Source of the DNA: Daphnia carinata
Taxonomy: Eukaryota > Arthropoda > Branchiopoda > Diplostraca > Daphniidae
Reading direction: 5' to 3'
Assembly: GCF_022539665.2 (NCBI RefSeq)
Contig: NC_081337.1
Coordinates: 7,912,679 to 7,976,678 of the forward strand
Length of the DNA: 64,000 bases
The notes beneath the pieces were generated by a model, which was not told where the DNA came from, did not search any database, and saw only the letters and a program-made list of their open reading frames with translations. This document shows, in pieces, positions 53,291-64,000 of the stretch. The translations under genes were made by a program, and so were the position numbers. How positions within the stretch are numbered: position 1 is the stretch's first letter; each line of letters opens with the position of its first letter.

Positions 53291-54683
53291 ATGAACACTG
53301 TACAAGGATTCTGTGATTTCAACATACCTTCCCGATGTAGCCCTACCACTACATTGAGAGATGTCGTCATACGTGCTGTCAAACGTATATTGTTTGTTTT
53401 TTATCGTAACGAACTCCTTTTCATGTGATATATTAAAATTCAGTTGGTTATGGGGCCATTGCCATCAATACAACAATAGAAGAAGATGTTTTAATCACAA
53501 CAAAGAAAAAAACTAACAAGAAAGGTGATGCAATAGAGGACAAAAAAGAAATTCCCCTGCCTCCTAAACTGAATTTCACACAAGAAGAATTGGATTCCTT
53601 TAAAGTATAGTTATTTATTTAAGTATTTTATTTTTCATTATAAAGACGATTTTAAGACTACTTACACTTCATGTTTTGGTGCCTTTTTGTGATAGGTTCA
53701 TGGGAAAAGTGTGAAAATTTTACAGCGCTTGACTGTTATGCTTAGTGACCCTACAAACACACAAAAACTGGTGAGAGAAAGATATTCAGAATTCTGAATG
53801 GGCAAAAAAATTATCTCTAATTATGGATTGAATTAAAGGTGCAGTCCGTGAATGCCAAAAGTTATGATTTAATAGCAGTTTGCCCTACAACTACAGCTGC
53901 ATTTCTGGTATTTAGTTCTTTAAATGTAATTTCTTTTTAAAATATGTGTGTAATTACTCTGTAGCATGCTGTGGCAAATATGGATGTAGACATTATTACA
54001 TACCATCCAATGGACACTAAAGAAGTGAGATTCAATAGAAGACAGTACCACCAAGCTACTGACAGGGGAATATTTTTTGAGATACCATATGCATTCATGC
54101 TCAGAGATCCAGCAATGCGAAAAAAAATTATTCAGATATCTCACCAATACCATGCAGTTGGAAAATCAAGAGTAAGATTGCCTAAACTTAGTTATAACAT
54201 TTGCTGCTTGTTATAAGACTAATGAAAATGTGATTTGTGCAATAGAACATAATCATCGGTAGTGGAGCAAACACGCCAATGGAGCTTCGAGCACCGTATG
54301 ACGTGGCCAATTTGTAAGAAACTAACTTTTAGTGCTTTTATTTACAGCCAAGTTTCTAGTCACTATTATTACCTTATTTATTAGAGGACTGCTTTTTGGG
54401 TTAACTGAAGGTGAAGCGAGATCTGCGTTGACCTTAAGTGGGAGATCAGTCGCACTTCATGCTGGTAAATTTCGGGTTGTTACGTCTTGCGACTGCGATA
54501 ATTTTATGTTTGTGCTTTGCAGTGACAAGAAAAACTGGAAAATGTGTAAGTTTCATCACAGAGACAGATAAGCTTGATCCAGAAGAACGGTGGAAAGCTC
54601 GTGAGATAGCAGATGCGGAAGAAAGACTTCTCGGAAAACCGGAGACCAAAAAATTGAAAATGGATTCCGATACAGTTTCATAG
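53291..54683 (+). CDS. RPP30: ribonuclease P protein subunit p30
   Basis: Protein subunit of nuclear RNase P / RNase MRP, which trims 5' leaders from tRNA precursors and processes rRNA. Exons: 53291-53384, 53444-53604, 53696-53770, 53839-53907, 53965-54171, 54246-54313, 54385-54464 and 54523-54683, closing on 304 residues (human about 268). The TIM-barrel fold of the Rpp30/POP family is recognisable: MNTVQGFCDFNIPSR, LGYGAIAINTTIEED, VKILQRLTVMLSDPTNTQKL, SYDLIAVCPTTTAAFLHA, MDVDIITYHPM, FNRRQYHQATDRGIFFEIPY and then IIIGSGANTPMELRAPYDVA before LGLLFGLTEGEARSAL. The C-terminus is charged and variable (PETKKLKMDSDTVS), as in other species. It starts about 270 nt downstream of the GAS8 stop on the same strand with its own ATG; the genes are separate. 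Confidence 0.93.
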
Positions 54684-55259
54684 ACAAAGTGGACAATGTG
54701 CTGCACTTATTGTATTCCATTTTGATCAATAGATTATGGCTGAACTACAGAAGAACATATCATTTGAAGTTACAGCTGCTCTTGCGGAGGGCTTTACGTT
54801 CTGCAATTTAAGATCGATGTATCGCAAGTTATAGACATTCACACTTTCATAACAAAATGTTGCCCCAAAAATAGAGAGCTGCCAAAAAAATACAACATGT
54901 AAGCAAAATCTTATTTTTTTCGACAGTGGGGTTCTTTCACACAAGCATGTCTTTCAGGCAACCTATTGGATGCTCATAGGCTTTAAAAGTACAGATGAAC
55001 CAAACTCTGCATCTGCGTTCAAACCATGCTGCTCAAATAACTCGATGAAACGAACGTAAATGTTTTTCGTAAAAAATAACAACTTCGCCATAATCACGCG
55101 AAGAGGATTCAACAGTCGAAAATAAAAATTTCAGATTCTCAAAAGATCTTGGGGCCTGTGACGTTACAGTAGGCAAGTGAGAAAAAAAGCAATTCAATAA
55201 AAATACACTGAAATGTTATTGGCAATGAATTCGTTCTGTTTGTTGGTTTGTTTTTTTGT
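54684..55259. other. convergent 3' UTR region of RPP30 and vari
   Basis: The 576 nt between two converging stop codons. No exon is supported; it is expected to hold both 3' UTRs and polyadenylation signals. Confidence 0.5.
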
Positions 55260-57583
55260 CTAATAGACCCATGAAACGGGAACCCACTGATGTTGGTTGG
55301 AAAGAATTTCCAGTGCTTCGACCACTTTGCGAAACGTTTGGTCGGGATCTTCATTGATGATAATCTGATCGAAATATTTCTCGTAAATTCTCTGAATACG
55401 AGCGCTTTCCTCTAATGCATTTTTGAAATCCTCTTCCTATTAAACAATTTGAAAATTTAATAGCCAATCAATGGAAATTGAGATAACACAGCGTGCAAAA
55501 TCAAATATGTAAAGAAAACCTCGTATAAAGACGTCAGGGATTCGAGAGTACGTGCTCTTCTCGAACTGAAACGAATGGAGCTGGAACGATCAAACTAGCC
55601 AAACCAAAAGGGAGAGGAACATAGGTACACGAAAATTTGTAAATCAAAATGTAAACAACACGACCAACATCAATAGGGTAAATTTCAAAACTAACCGTTC
55701 CCAGATTTCGACTGGAATATCGCGAGTTCTCGTAAATGCTTTTCAATTGGTCCATTCCAGGGGCTGCTAAAAATATGACATAAGGCATAAACTCTGGTGA
55801 GTTGTGAAGAGTTTTTAGTGCCTGCATGTACAAAATATTACATCTTAGCAACATGCAAACATAAAAAAAATGTACAAGGAATCTTACGTTTGGGCTGCAA
55901 TCTAAAACACACATTTTACCCTGGCGGATTACTGCACGGATGGTATCTAACTTTGTACCATAAAGGTGACCATTGTGTTCACCGAACTCGAGAAATTGAT
56001 GATCACGCACGTCATGTTCCATCTCTTCACGTGAGACGAACCAATAGCCCATACCGTCTTCCTCAAGTTCCCGCATCGGTCGAGATGTGTCTAAAGAATA
56101 CTTTTAGAATTCTCACTCGCTTCGAAGAATAAATTGAAAAAAATTACGAGGCATAGTAGTTCCGAAGCGGTCAGGATCACTGTTGATCAATCGGTTCTTT
56201 AATGTGCGTCGACCAATACCCTCCGATCCAACGAGCACCAAGGTCTTCCGGCGAAATGGTGGCATACGAGTAACCTCCTCGTAAAGAAGCAACTCTGCTT
56301 TATCCAAGTCAACACTAGACTTGATTTGGTACATCAATTTCTTTTTCTTTTTAGAGATCTGGTAAAAGAATAATGAAATTTAAAAAAATTTTCAGGCCGT
56401 ATGGCCGATGAAAACTATATATATACTCTAGTTCCACAAAAGCCTATTTTGTGAACAAAGTCAGCTTCTGGGGCTACAAACGCTTTGCGACGCTCTTCCA
56501 ACTCTTGCGAAGGAATCAATCCTGCTGGGCCACTCCAACCAACCTTCTTGGCTTGCCACCAATTGGGATCACTTTGGTTAACAACCTGTGATTTATCGTT
56601 AATGGTGCTGTATGCCAGATGTAATTCAGCAAATTACCTGCAAAATATCTCCTTTTTTGAAAGCGAGACCAATCTCTGGACATGGAAGTAGTTTGTCTTC
56701 TTTCGGATCATAGTCAAAGTGAGCTCGAACGCAGCACTGTAAAGGGAGACGACTGTTAGTTAAGGAAGAAATAGGTTTAGAGTGCAGCCGGTTATTAAGC
56801 CGAGAAACAGACGACCGCCGTGGATAAGTGAGTCGAATCTGCACCGTTATTCGCTGGTTGTCTGAGACACCCTGAACTTGTGAACAGAGGGTTTTCTAAA
56901 AGTGGAAATCAAAACTACGGCCCAGGAAAACCGCTACGCAATCACCAGACGGGCAGAATGACCGGCTCACTTACCACCGTAGCGCTGTTGATCGTTTCTG
57001 AAGCCAGGATTGTGCTAGGCGATTGGCCTACCTGAGCCCCATTAGAACCATTCTCTTGCGGACTGGGTAAGATCTTCAGTTGAATGTGTTCCCTGCAGCG
57101 TGCGATTTCAACCTGAATCATCGTGAAATAAAAACTCTGTTATTTCAATTTTATTGCACACACTAAGCATTCTTGTTCTACCTGCAACTGTTCCGCTGAA
57201 CGAACGACGACACCATTAACTTCTCCAATGATGTCACCGACGTGAAGGAGACCTTGACGATCAACTGCTCCTCCAGCAAGTATTCTCGCAATAACCAACT
57301 GTCCATCTTCAGTTTTTACTGTCAAACCCTTAAAATTTGGTCGAAAAAATGTTTTATCACGTGGAAAAACAGTACGTGAATACAAGTAAATAGCTGATTG
57401 TACCAACGGCTCTCCGGGATTCTTTCTGATACCAACAGCACGTACAGCACTGATATCCGCCGGCATCTCCCAAGAAGAAAAATCAAAATTTCCGAATATA
57501 GGTTTACCAAACGGTCCCTGTGTAGACGTGGAATCAGGCACTTGCAGAGTCTCCGTCACCACGTCGTGCGTTTCCAGCAATGC
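55260..57583 (-). CDS. vari: Varicose / MPP2-MPP6 type MAGUK (PDZ-SH3-GK), 5' exons not found
   Basis: Membrane-associated guanylate kinase scaffold; the fly protein Varicose organises septate junctions with Neurexin IV. Exons found: 57583-57404, 57328-57182, 57112-56975, 56895-56638, 56585-56427, 56358-56148, 56090-55888, 55821-55696, 55594-55520 and 55436-55260, together 557 residues. The first exon begins inside the end of an L27 domain ([16 protein letters not shown]), so upstream exons are missing. [23 protein letters not shown] and [22 protein letters not shown]3: [20 protein letters not shown] and [14 protein letters not shown], then the hook [20 protein letters not shown]. The GK domain follows [20 protein letters not shown], includes [20 protein letters not shown], and ends VPVSWVY. 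A 25-codon exon encodes [20 protein letters not shown] plus TSLYE inside the GK domain, an insert I know from insect Varicose and not from vertebrate MPP2/6. Confidence 0.92.
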
Positions 57584-59472
57584 CTGTCAAAATGAAAGCA
57601 TACCATGAAATTCAACCGCATCTTTGTCTTATTTTTTTTTTTTTTTTTTCAGAATTCTATACTGCTAACGGCAATAGCCAAAATTTTGGAGGGAAACGAA
57701 GCTACATTTTTAACATATGGCAACAGTTTTTAGAAATGTCAAGCTTGGAAAGATATTACGAGTTAAGCGTGTTAAAAGGTTATTATTACTGTTAAGTGAG
57801 GATTCTCAAATATTTCTCTCAGTTGTTTTCCTTCAGACGAAGAATTTAATTGTCCAAGGATATCGCCAAGTACATCGACAAGAAGAACGTTCGTCAAAGA
57901 ATTGATCGGAGAAACAGCCACCGCCTAATCAAATGGAACATCGCACCATCGTTTTTGTTAGACATATACTTGTATGATTTTCTTCTGCGATCAAGCATGA
58001 AAGAAGGTTTTGTCTCTGCATTTACGTTCTCCTTTGTGGCCGATAGGCATAAACAGTAACCTTGATGTTGCTACAATAAATTAGAAATCACTGCTATTGC
58101 CAGACACTGTCCCACAACCACAAAAATATAACAGCATGCCAGCACAGTGCTTTTTAACTTAAAAGAAAACATGGTGGGCACCCAAAATAACAATGCACTA
58201 TCAGAACACTACCGTTTAAATAGACGCCAAAATACTTTGATTTATCCAAGAGCAGGTGAGGACAGGACAGGGCAGCTGCGTTGGACAATAGGCGCACTTT
58301 GGAATTGCAACTAGCGAACACCAAAATAATAATCAAGCACGTTGAATGTAGAGGTAAACTGCAACTGAAAAACCAAGTGTTACAGTAATTGCTTTAACGG
58401 AAACACGAAGTTTCGACAGAGTGAAACGGTAGCGTCCACTGTGCGACACACCTTGTGCTTCTCTTGTACCTGTTGCTGGAAAGGGTAAGCAAGTAAGGCC
58501 CAAGCGTTTCCATAGCCTCAGGTGTAAACAGAAACATTTTTTAAATCTTTAACTATTCTGATAAAAAACGCAGAACTCCCTGAGACGGAATGTAATTAAA
58601 AAACAAGAATTCGAAACAAATTTCCATCTTATTGGTAATCTTATTTTAAAAACGAAATAAATTAAGAAACAAGTGCCAAGGTGTAATGGCAACGCGGGCT
58701 TCGTTACCTAGGGGAAGCGATCATGCTGGGAGGCGTGGTAAGTAGGGATATCGTGCCCTGAAGGGAAATAGTTCTTTAAAACAGCTCCATATAATATCCA
58801 GGCTTCATCCGCATGAGCGGAGAAGTCCACAATTGTTGTTTGTCACGTACTTACATCTAGCGGTCAGAACATAGCTACAAAAACCTCGAGTGTTGCCTTT
58901 TCCAGGTGTATACTGTTTAGTTGCTTTCTTGAGTTCGCTGTCGTTTTCGAGATTTATTTTCAATCGTTACATTTCCTGGAATAAGATAAGCCACTGATAC
59001 GCAAATCTATTTCAAGCTCCTTTTAAAATACCATAAAAATTCTGATGAAATATGAAAAAGTAATACGAGCAAATAATCTGTTATTTTTGCCCAAGCTCAC
59101 GAAAAACAAATTTTTCTCGATAAGCCCTCCCACTACTGTTTAATACTCAAGGCTGCCGAACTGCGTCAAACAATTTTCATTTCGGATTTCGATCGTCGTC
59201 CTATCAGAAACAAAAACAAAAATGTGCTCACAGCACCAGAAACACAACACAAAAGCTTGTGAATTAGCTGAGTATTGACACAGACTACGAAGTCACGACC
59301 GCTCGGTGGACATGCTATGCACAGCCTCTCAGAATTATATCACCTTACGTGTCTTTTCTTCGTAGTAAGTGGTATTAATAAAAATCTAAGCCAAACATTT
59401 TAAGACACTCACAAAAGTTAGCCAAACAAGCAGACGAAAAATTAGTTTGTGAAACATCAAAACGTGCATTAA
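57584..59472. other. intergenic or intronic sequence between vari and the 59.5-kb gene
   Basis: I looked here on the minus strand for the missing L27 exons of vari and found none I can support. A plus-strand ATG at 58686 followed by a consensus donor GTAAGTAGG at 58738 could be a small first exon but has no partner. Otherwise the stretch is AT-rich, with a T run near 57632-57650. Confidence 0.35.
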
Positions 59473-61708
59473 TTAAACTGTAAGTTCAGTAGTGATGTTA
59501 GTGGATGTGTCAATGGTGGTACTAGAAGGGTGCATGCAAGTAGGCACCTTATGCAATTCATCCGGCAATGAATTCTCCACCTGGCTGGGTGCTTCCGGGA
59601 TAGACGGCCGAAAGATAGAAGTGTTGCTGTAAACATCGGAAATCGTGGTGTTTTCGTCATGTGGAGCTGGCGGCGACGAGGAAACCACAGCTAATTAGAC
59701 ACAAAATACAGACAAAACAAAAACCGACATCAGCAAGTGGCCTGTTAATGGCTTCATGCAGACAGGGCAAGGACAACATTCGAAACCATGCTCTAGGAAT
59801 ACCATGTTTAGGTTCATAATCCAGTTGCAAAGTTGAAGGGTTGACAGCTTCTTCTTCTTTAGCTTCAGTTATGAACTCCGCACCAGGATTTGTAGGGATT
59901 TCGGTGACACTTGTTCGGGTTCCTTCAAGTTCCATTGCGGGAGCTTTATGAGCTGTAACATTGTGTTCTTCCGATTCAACTGGCACTTGCAGGCCTTCAT
60001 CAGCTACTTCTGTCACGCTGTGGTCAACAGATTTAGACCATTTCTTCATTCTTAACGAATCCCTTGTAAAAGTGATGAAACGCTCACCAAGCTTACTTCT
60101 GGAAGACCTTAATGCTGTTGGTGAAGCATTTGGGATATTTTCAATTTCAAGGGGATGCTCATCTAGTTGAACAGATTTCGGTCTGGTAGTGGAAGATCCT
60201 TTGCCTCGCTTTGTTAAAATTCCAGGACTACCTGTACGTCGTTCAAGGGTGCCAGGCTGCGAATCTGTTTGGAACATTCTCTTTAAACTGAATGAACTGC
60301 CAAATGCTAAGGACGCTGATCTCTGGGATTTCTTGTTCTTTTCCATTGTGTCTTCGGTCGGGCTAGTTTCCGCGTCCACCGATTTTGTTTTCTTTATCTT
60401 GGCAAAAGAACTGCGGAATTTGTTATCTTTCTTCAAATTCGGAGCATCCAAGTTTGATGCAGACGCTACTGGAGTCTCGTTGTCCTTTGTACTCTTCTGA
60501 CGTTTAAAAAAGTTAGCTATCGTCCTTCGTTTAGGTTTCACATTTTCCGTCGGTTGAGTTTCATTTTTCATGGCAGTATCAAACATCGGCTCTACTTGTT
60601 CCTCGTTAACCTCTTCTGTGTTGTCATCCGTTTCTGGTTTAATTTGCTCTACTGTTTTCGATGAAGATCTGAATGAGAAAATAGATTTTTGCTTTGAGTT
60701 GGTTTTGTCCAACGACTTCTTAGAATTTTTTCCTTTTTGTTTTTCTAAATTTTCAACTTTGGGGCTAGACTCGTTATCGGCATTGTTTAACGCCGTTTCA
60801 GGATGTTCTTCTGATTTTTCCTTTCTACTGTTCTTGGTTTTCTTTTCCGATTTGGATTTCACCTTTTTCTTTGACTTGCTTTTGCTTTTAGCTTTTGATT
60901 CGCCGCTTTCTTCCTCAGAGCTGTAACTTTTTCCTTCCCCGTCAGTTTCGGCTTTTGCTTCTGATTTGTCTTCGGGTTTGTTTTCTTGTTCCTGTTCAAT
61001 TTTAATTTCCTGATTTTCCTTGATTTCACTATCTATGGGATCATCCTTCACCGGTTCTTCTTGGACAGGCATAGATTTCCGCCGCCCAAATGTTCCGAAA
61101 TTTAATATTCTGGACATCCTGTTATTTTTTTCCGAAAACGGAGCTTTTGCTGTTGCTTCTGGCGTTGTAACTGTTTCGCCTTCTATTGGACCAGGTGTTA
61201 TTCTTTCTTCTGCCGTTGCTTGTATTTGGACGTCTTCTTGCTCTTTCAATTTTTCCGCACGCAATATGATTTCCAATTCATTTTCTACGGCCACTTCTTC
61301 CTCTGTCCTGGTGGAAAAATCCGCGGGAAGCGGTACGGTCTTGTACAAGTCCTCAGGTTTTAATTTTTTGTCCTTTTTCTTTTTTCGAAATGAATTCATG
61401 AGGCTACGTGACCACGAGCTGGAACGAGGTCTTTCGGCATGTGATTTGTCCTTTCTCGCTTGAATGGCAGGCCTTGGTTCATCACTCAACTCTTCTACAT
61501 CTATAGACCATTCGGAACTTTGGGATTTGTCAGAATACGTTGGAGATGGCGGAGGAGACGGTGGAGGCGATGGTGGGCGAGACGGTGGAGGGGTTTCATC
61601 CAATTCTTCCACTTTTTCATTAGTTGAAGGTAGCTGAGGAGGCAAACTGCCGACACCAGTTTGATTCAGTAAAATTTCCATGGTGTCGGTTTTCTTACCC
61701 TTTACCAT
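59473..61708 (-). CDS. large Lys/Glu/Ser-rich disordered protein, 707 aa, not recognised
   Basis: The main exon 61708-59803 and last exon 59690-59473 join across a 112-nt intron with donor GTATTC and a pyrimidine-rich acceptor ending TAATTAG, giving 707 residues. The ATG at 61708 has a good AAGATGG context. The open frame continues upstream without a stop to 62074, and an acceptor-like TGTGTGTGTGCAG at about 62058 suggests an additional coding or 5' UTR exon there. The protein is almost wholly low-complexity: a Pro-rich block (PPPSRPPSPPPSPPP) near residue 45, many basic clusters (SRSLMNSFRKKKKDKKL, SKSKSKKKVKSKSEKKTK, FKRQKSTKD) and repeated RRKS/RSSS phosphosite-like motifs. It ends NITTELTV, a hydrophobic-X-hydrophobic end resembling a class II PDZ ligand. 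No enzyme domain or known family is visible. A cortical or cytoskeletal scaffold is possible but unsupported. Confidence 0.75.
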
Positions 61709-63381
61709 CTTCGGTATGAAAATGATTGATTCGCTGATGGAGTAAAGGGCGAGAGACAACGCCTCGTACCACCGGATAAATAATGGAGTTCGAACAACCC
61801 TTTGGACGGAAAGTAGTAGATTGTGTAAGAGTCCCCCTTTTCTCTTTAAAGACTGGCAGTCGACTGGAGTCTCAGATTTCCTAGTCGGCTGGACTGTATA
61901 ACGCCGAATGGAGGGGTAGAGTATAGAGAATAAGGGGAGGGAGGTGGCCATATTATGGCAGACACGAGTTGCGTAGTCAGGTATCTCAGCGTTATCGTTA
62001 TGGACCGGCATACCAATGATTTTCGTCTCCGTCATATACAACGACCAAAAGTAACCAGCTGCACACACACACACAAAAGAAATGTACGCATGAGTGAAGT
62101 AAAATAAAAACAGCCATGCCAGTCAACAAGCACTGGAAAAGACCCACGCTGCCCCATACCGGTACCGCCTCATTAACTTGCAAAAAAGCACTCCCGTTAC
62201 GATTCAGGAGGAAACGGGTGTGCTTTAATAAGCCCGACTAACGATGGCTACCCAAACAACATAAAAAACCGTTGACAGCCTTGCAAGGAAAATATTGTTG
62301 CGGTACGCAGAATATATAACTAATCATTAAATGTGCAAAGAATAGGTTTTAAACTCTAACGTATTTCTGACTTTCGTAGGTAAGCAGTTCGTCCAACAAA
62401 ATTGCTTTTCATCGTCACGTGGGAAACAAACACAAATGAATCAAACCATTCATTTGTGTAGTCGTTGGCAGACGCCTCCTCCACGTGACGTCAAGGCGGT
62501 GTTGACTTTTAAAGCAACATTTCCCGATCAATACTTCAAACAGCTGTTTATTCAGCATTGTGGAATTGACCTGCTGGTTATATCCTGTGATAACCCATTC
62601 TCCTCTACACGCCCTTACGAACGCAGAAACCTTAATTTACTAATGAGCATTAGTCAGTTTTAGGTCATCTTCGGCTTAGCTGTAGAAAAATGGAACACGT
62701 CCAATGACGTAACAATGCGCAAGTCGAGCCGGCTTTGGCCACCATGACACTTTCACTACTTTCGTCTGCTTTTATCTATAGGTGAGATAAAGTTTTAAAG
62801 AAACACCTGCCTGGTTGTTGAACTTCAGAACGATGAGGTCGGTCAGCGGTTCTTGATTGACGTGCCTGGTCTCTTAAGCTGAACAGAACCATTGCTATTC
62901 TTAATGCGAGCAGACCTGCCAGCAAACTAAGTCAATGAAGGTCGCTGATAAAGCCGGTAGGCAGCTACCCAGAAACTCTCCAAAAACTTGGACTTGCGCC
63001 ATGCGGTTTGAGCTACTCGCCTTGGAGCACGTATACCTTCCAGCATTGTAACATTTCGTTTTTAAGCCCAACTTACCAGGTTATCGATTGAGCACGAAAC
63101 GAACAGAATCCTCATCACGTTAAAATCTCCAGTTAAGCGTTCCAATATTTAATTTATCTCGGGGGCTTTACTGACGATCGGGGGGAAATACCTCAAAATC
63201 CCTTTGTTACATGTTTGTCTACATGACTCAGCGGCCTGATACAATATTACCCTAAAACCAAAAAGAAAAGCATAATAAAAAAATTTTGGGACCAAAACCT
63301 TTATTGAACCCATCCTTCCAACACAGTGAGCACGAAGCTCCGAAGACGTAATGGCTCGGATACGCCATAGAATTAGATTCC
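61709..63381. other. upstream region of the 59.5-kb gene and 3' flank of eIF3e
   Basis: Contains the in-frame upstream extension to 62074 described for the neighbouring gene, a GT/CA tract at about 62060-62074, and a compact promoter-like cluster near 62.42-62.49 kb. An AT tract lies at 63419-63437. No independent gene is supported; the plus-strand frame 62436-62663 has no recognisable content. Confidence 0.4.
62416..62493. promoter_or_regulatory. E-box / palindrome / E-box-CRE cluster
   Basis: CACGTG at 62416-62421, a perfect 11-bp inverted repeat (CACAAATGAAT around a 6-nt spacer, 62431-62458), and CACGTGACGTCA at 62482-62493, where an E-box overlaps a full CRE (TGACGTCA). Three symmetric bHLH/bZIP-type sites within 80 bp strongly suggest a promoter or enhancer, probably for the minus-strand gene whose upstream frame ends at 62.07 kb. 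Confidence 0.5.
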
Positions 63382-64000
63382 TTAGAAGTCATTGTTCCCC
63401 CATTGAGAAGCCTGAAAAAATATATATATGTGTATATATTAAGGATTTGTATCAGCTTTGATGTCGAAAATAATGAACTTTTCAGTGCGACATTAAACTC
63501 AACTTACATCTGCATTCCGAACATTAAGTTTCTTCTCAATGTCAGCAGCTAGCTTCTGAGAGCGCACGGAGAGCATTTTGGTCTTCTCAATGAGTTGCTG
63601 GTAAGGCGATACGGTTTGAGTCGCCATCACAACGTGTCCTTGCTGCGAGTCGATTTTGGCGTCAAGCCGCGCATTTCGGATCAAGTTTACTATCCAGCGT
63701 TCAGCGTCTTCAGCAGTCATGTTCAATTTTTCAGCCAACATCCTAAAATGGGGTATTGAAATAGCATTGTTATGTATGCATAAACGACTTTTTTCGTACC
63801 ACGTACTGTGTTTTAAAATTAATGTCAAGGCTTCCGACTTTGGCTATGAAACCTTTTAACGTACTTGATACTGATGCACTGGTGAATACGACAGAAGGTC
63901 TCGAAAATCATCAATCGGGCATTTTCGATAAAGTCATCCAGTACGGCAACCAAGAAGAAGTCGTTCAGCAACACATCTTTACATTGGCGCAACTTCTGTT
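63382..64000 (-). CDS. eIF3e: eukaryotic translation initiation factor 3 subunit E, C-terminal part
   Basis: Subunit of the eIF3 complex (also called Int6), a PCI-domain protein that helps load the 43S pre-initiation complex on mRNA in the cytoplasm. Exons: 64000-63865 (continues beyond the window), 63742-63508 and 63411-63382. The phases close, and the junction AAG ATG restores [11 protein letters not shown]. Diagnostic sequence: [95 protein letters not shown]. The protein ends ASQWGNNDF on a 30-nt last exon. This covers the winged-helix half of the PCI domain and the C-terminal helix. The N-terminal two thirds lie outside the window to the right. Confidence 0.96.

Noticed and set aside
57580-58059. 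Overlapping plus-strand frames just upstream of the first found vari exon
   Set aside because: No domain, no start context, no splice partner; likely chance in AT-rich DNA.
59961-61463. Long plus-strand frames opposite the 59.5-kb gene
   Set aside because: Antisense shadows of a low-complexity coding exon; composition mirrors the Lys/Glu/Ser codons on the other strand.

Overview
The window looks like nuclear DNA of a small-genome arthropod, most likely a branchiopod crustacean such as Daphnia. Genes have many short exons joined by roughly 60-110 nt GT-AG introns. The protein set is metazoan, and two proteins carry arthropod hallmarks: a Krueppel homolog 1 zinc-finger protein and a MAGUK whose GK domain has the Varicose-type insert. 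Species assignment is inference. All exon boundaries below were built by hand from splice motifs, reading frame and remembered family sequence, and the phases of each gene model close exactly.

Layout. 0.7-5.7 kb (+): ATAD2-type AAA+/bromodomain protein in 16 exons. 6.3-7.2 kb (+): a 227-residue multi-pass membrane protein I do not recognise. 9.4-12.0 kb (-): Kr-h1, a hormone-response transcription factor. 12-41.9 kb: a gene-poor interval of about 30 kb, striking in such compact DNA. 41.9-42.9 kb (-): an unrecognised 290-residue protein in 3 exons. 46.5-49.1 kb (-): PRMT7, in divergent orientation to GAS8/DRC4 at 51.0-53.0 kb (+). 53.3-54.7 kb (+): RNase P subunit RPP30. 55.3-57.6 kb (-): the C-terminal two thirds of a Varicose/MPP2/MPP6 MAGUK. 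59.5-61.7 kb (-): a large, low-complexity, Lys/Glu/Ser-rich protein. 63.4 kb to the window end (-): the C-terminus of eIF3e, cut by the edge.

The genes do not form one pathway. They are mostly housekeeping or developmental genes (chromatin, arginine methylation, tRNA processing, translation, septate junction, motile cilium) with local promoter relationships.

The main unexplained signals lie outside the genes. First, between 26.1 and 40.1 kb there is a recurrent plus-strand module, a CCAAT-box core (ATTGG) followed at a nearly fixed 21-22 bp by a YY1/TISU-like CAAAATGGC start. There are five good copies and one weaker one, most followed by a plausible splice donor, as if a series of alternative first exons or ncRNA promoters sat in the desert. 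Second, the promoter and first codons of PRMT7 are duplicated in inverted orientation about 1.5 kb away, next to GAS8, with a repeat-rich insert between the arms. Third, the gene at 59.5-61.7 kb has a last intron whose retention would swap a soluble C-terminus for a hydrophobic tail anchor.
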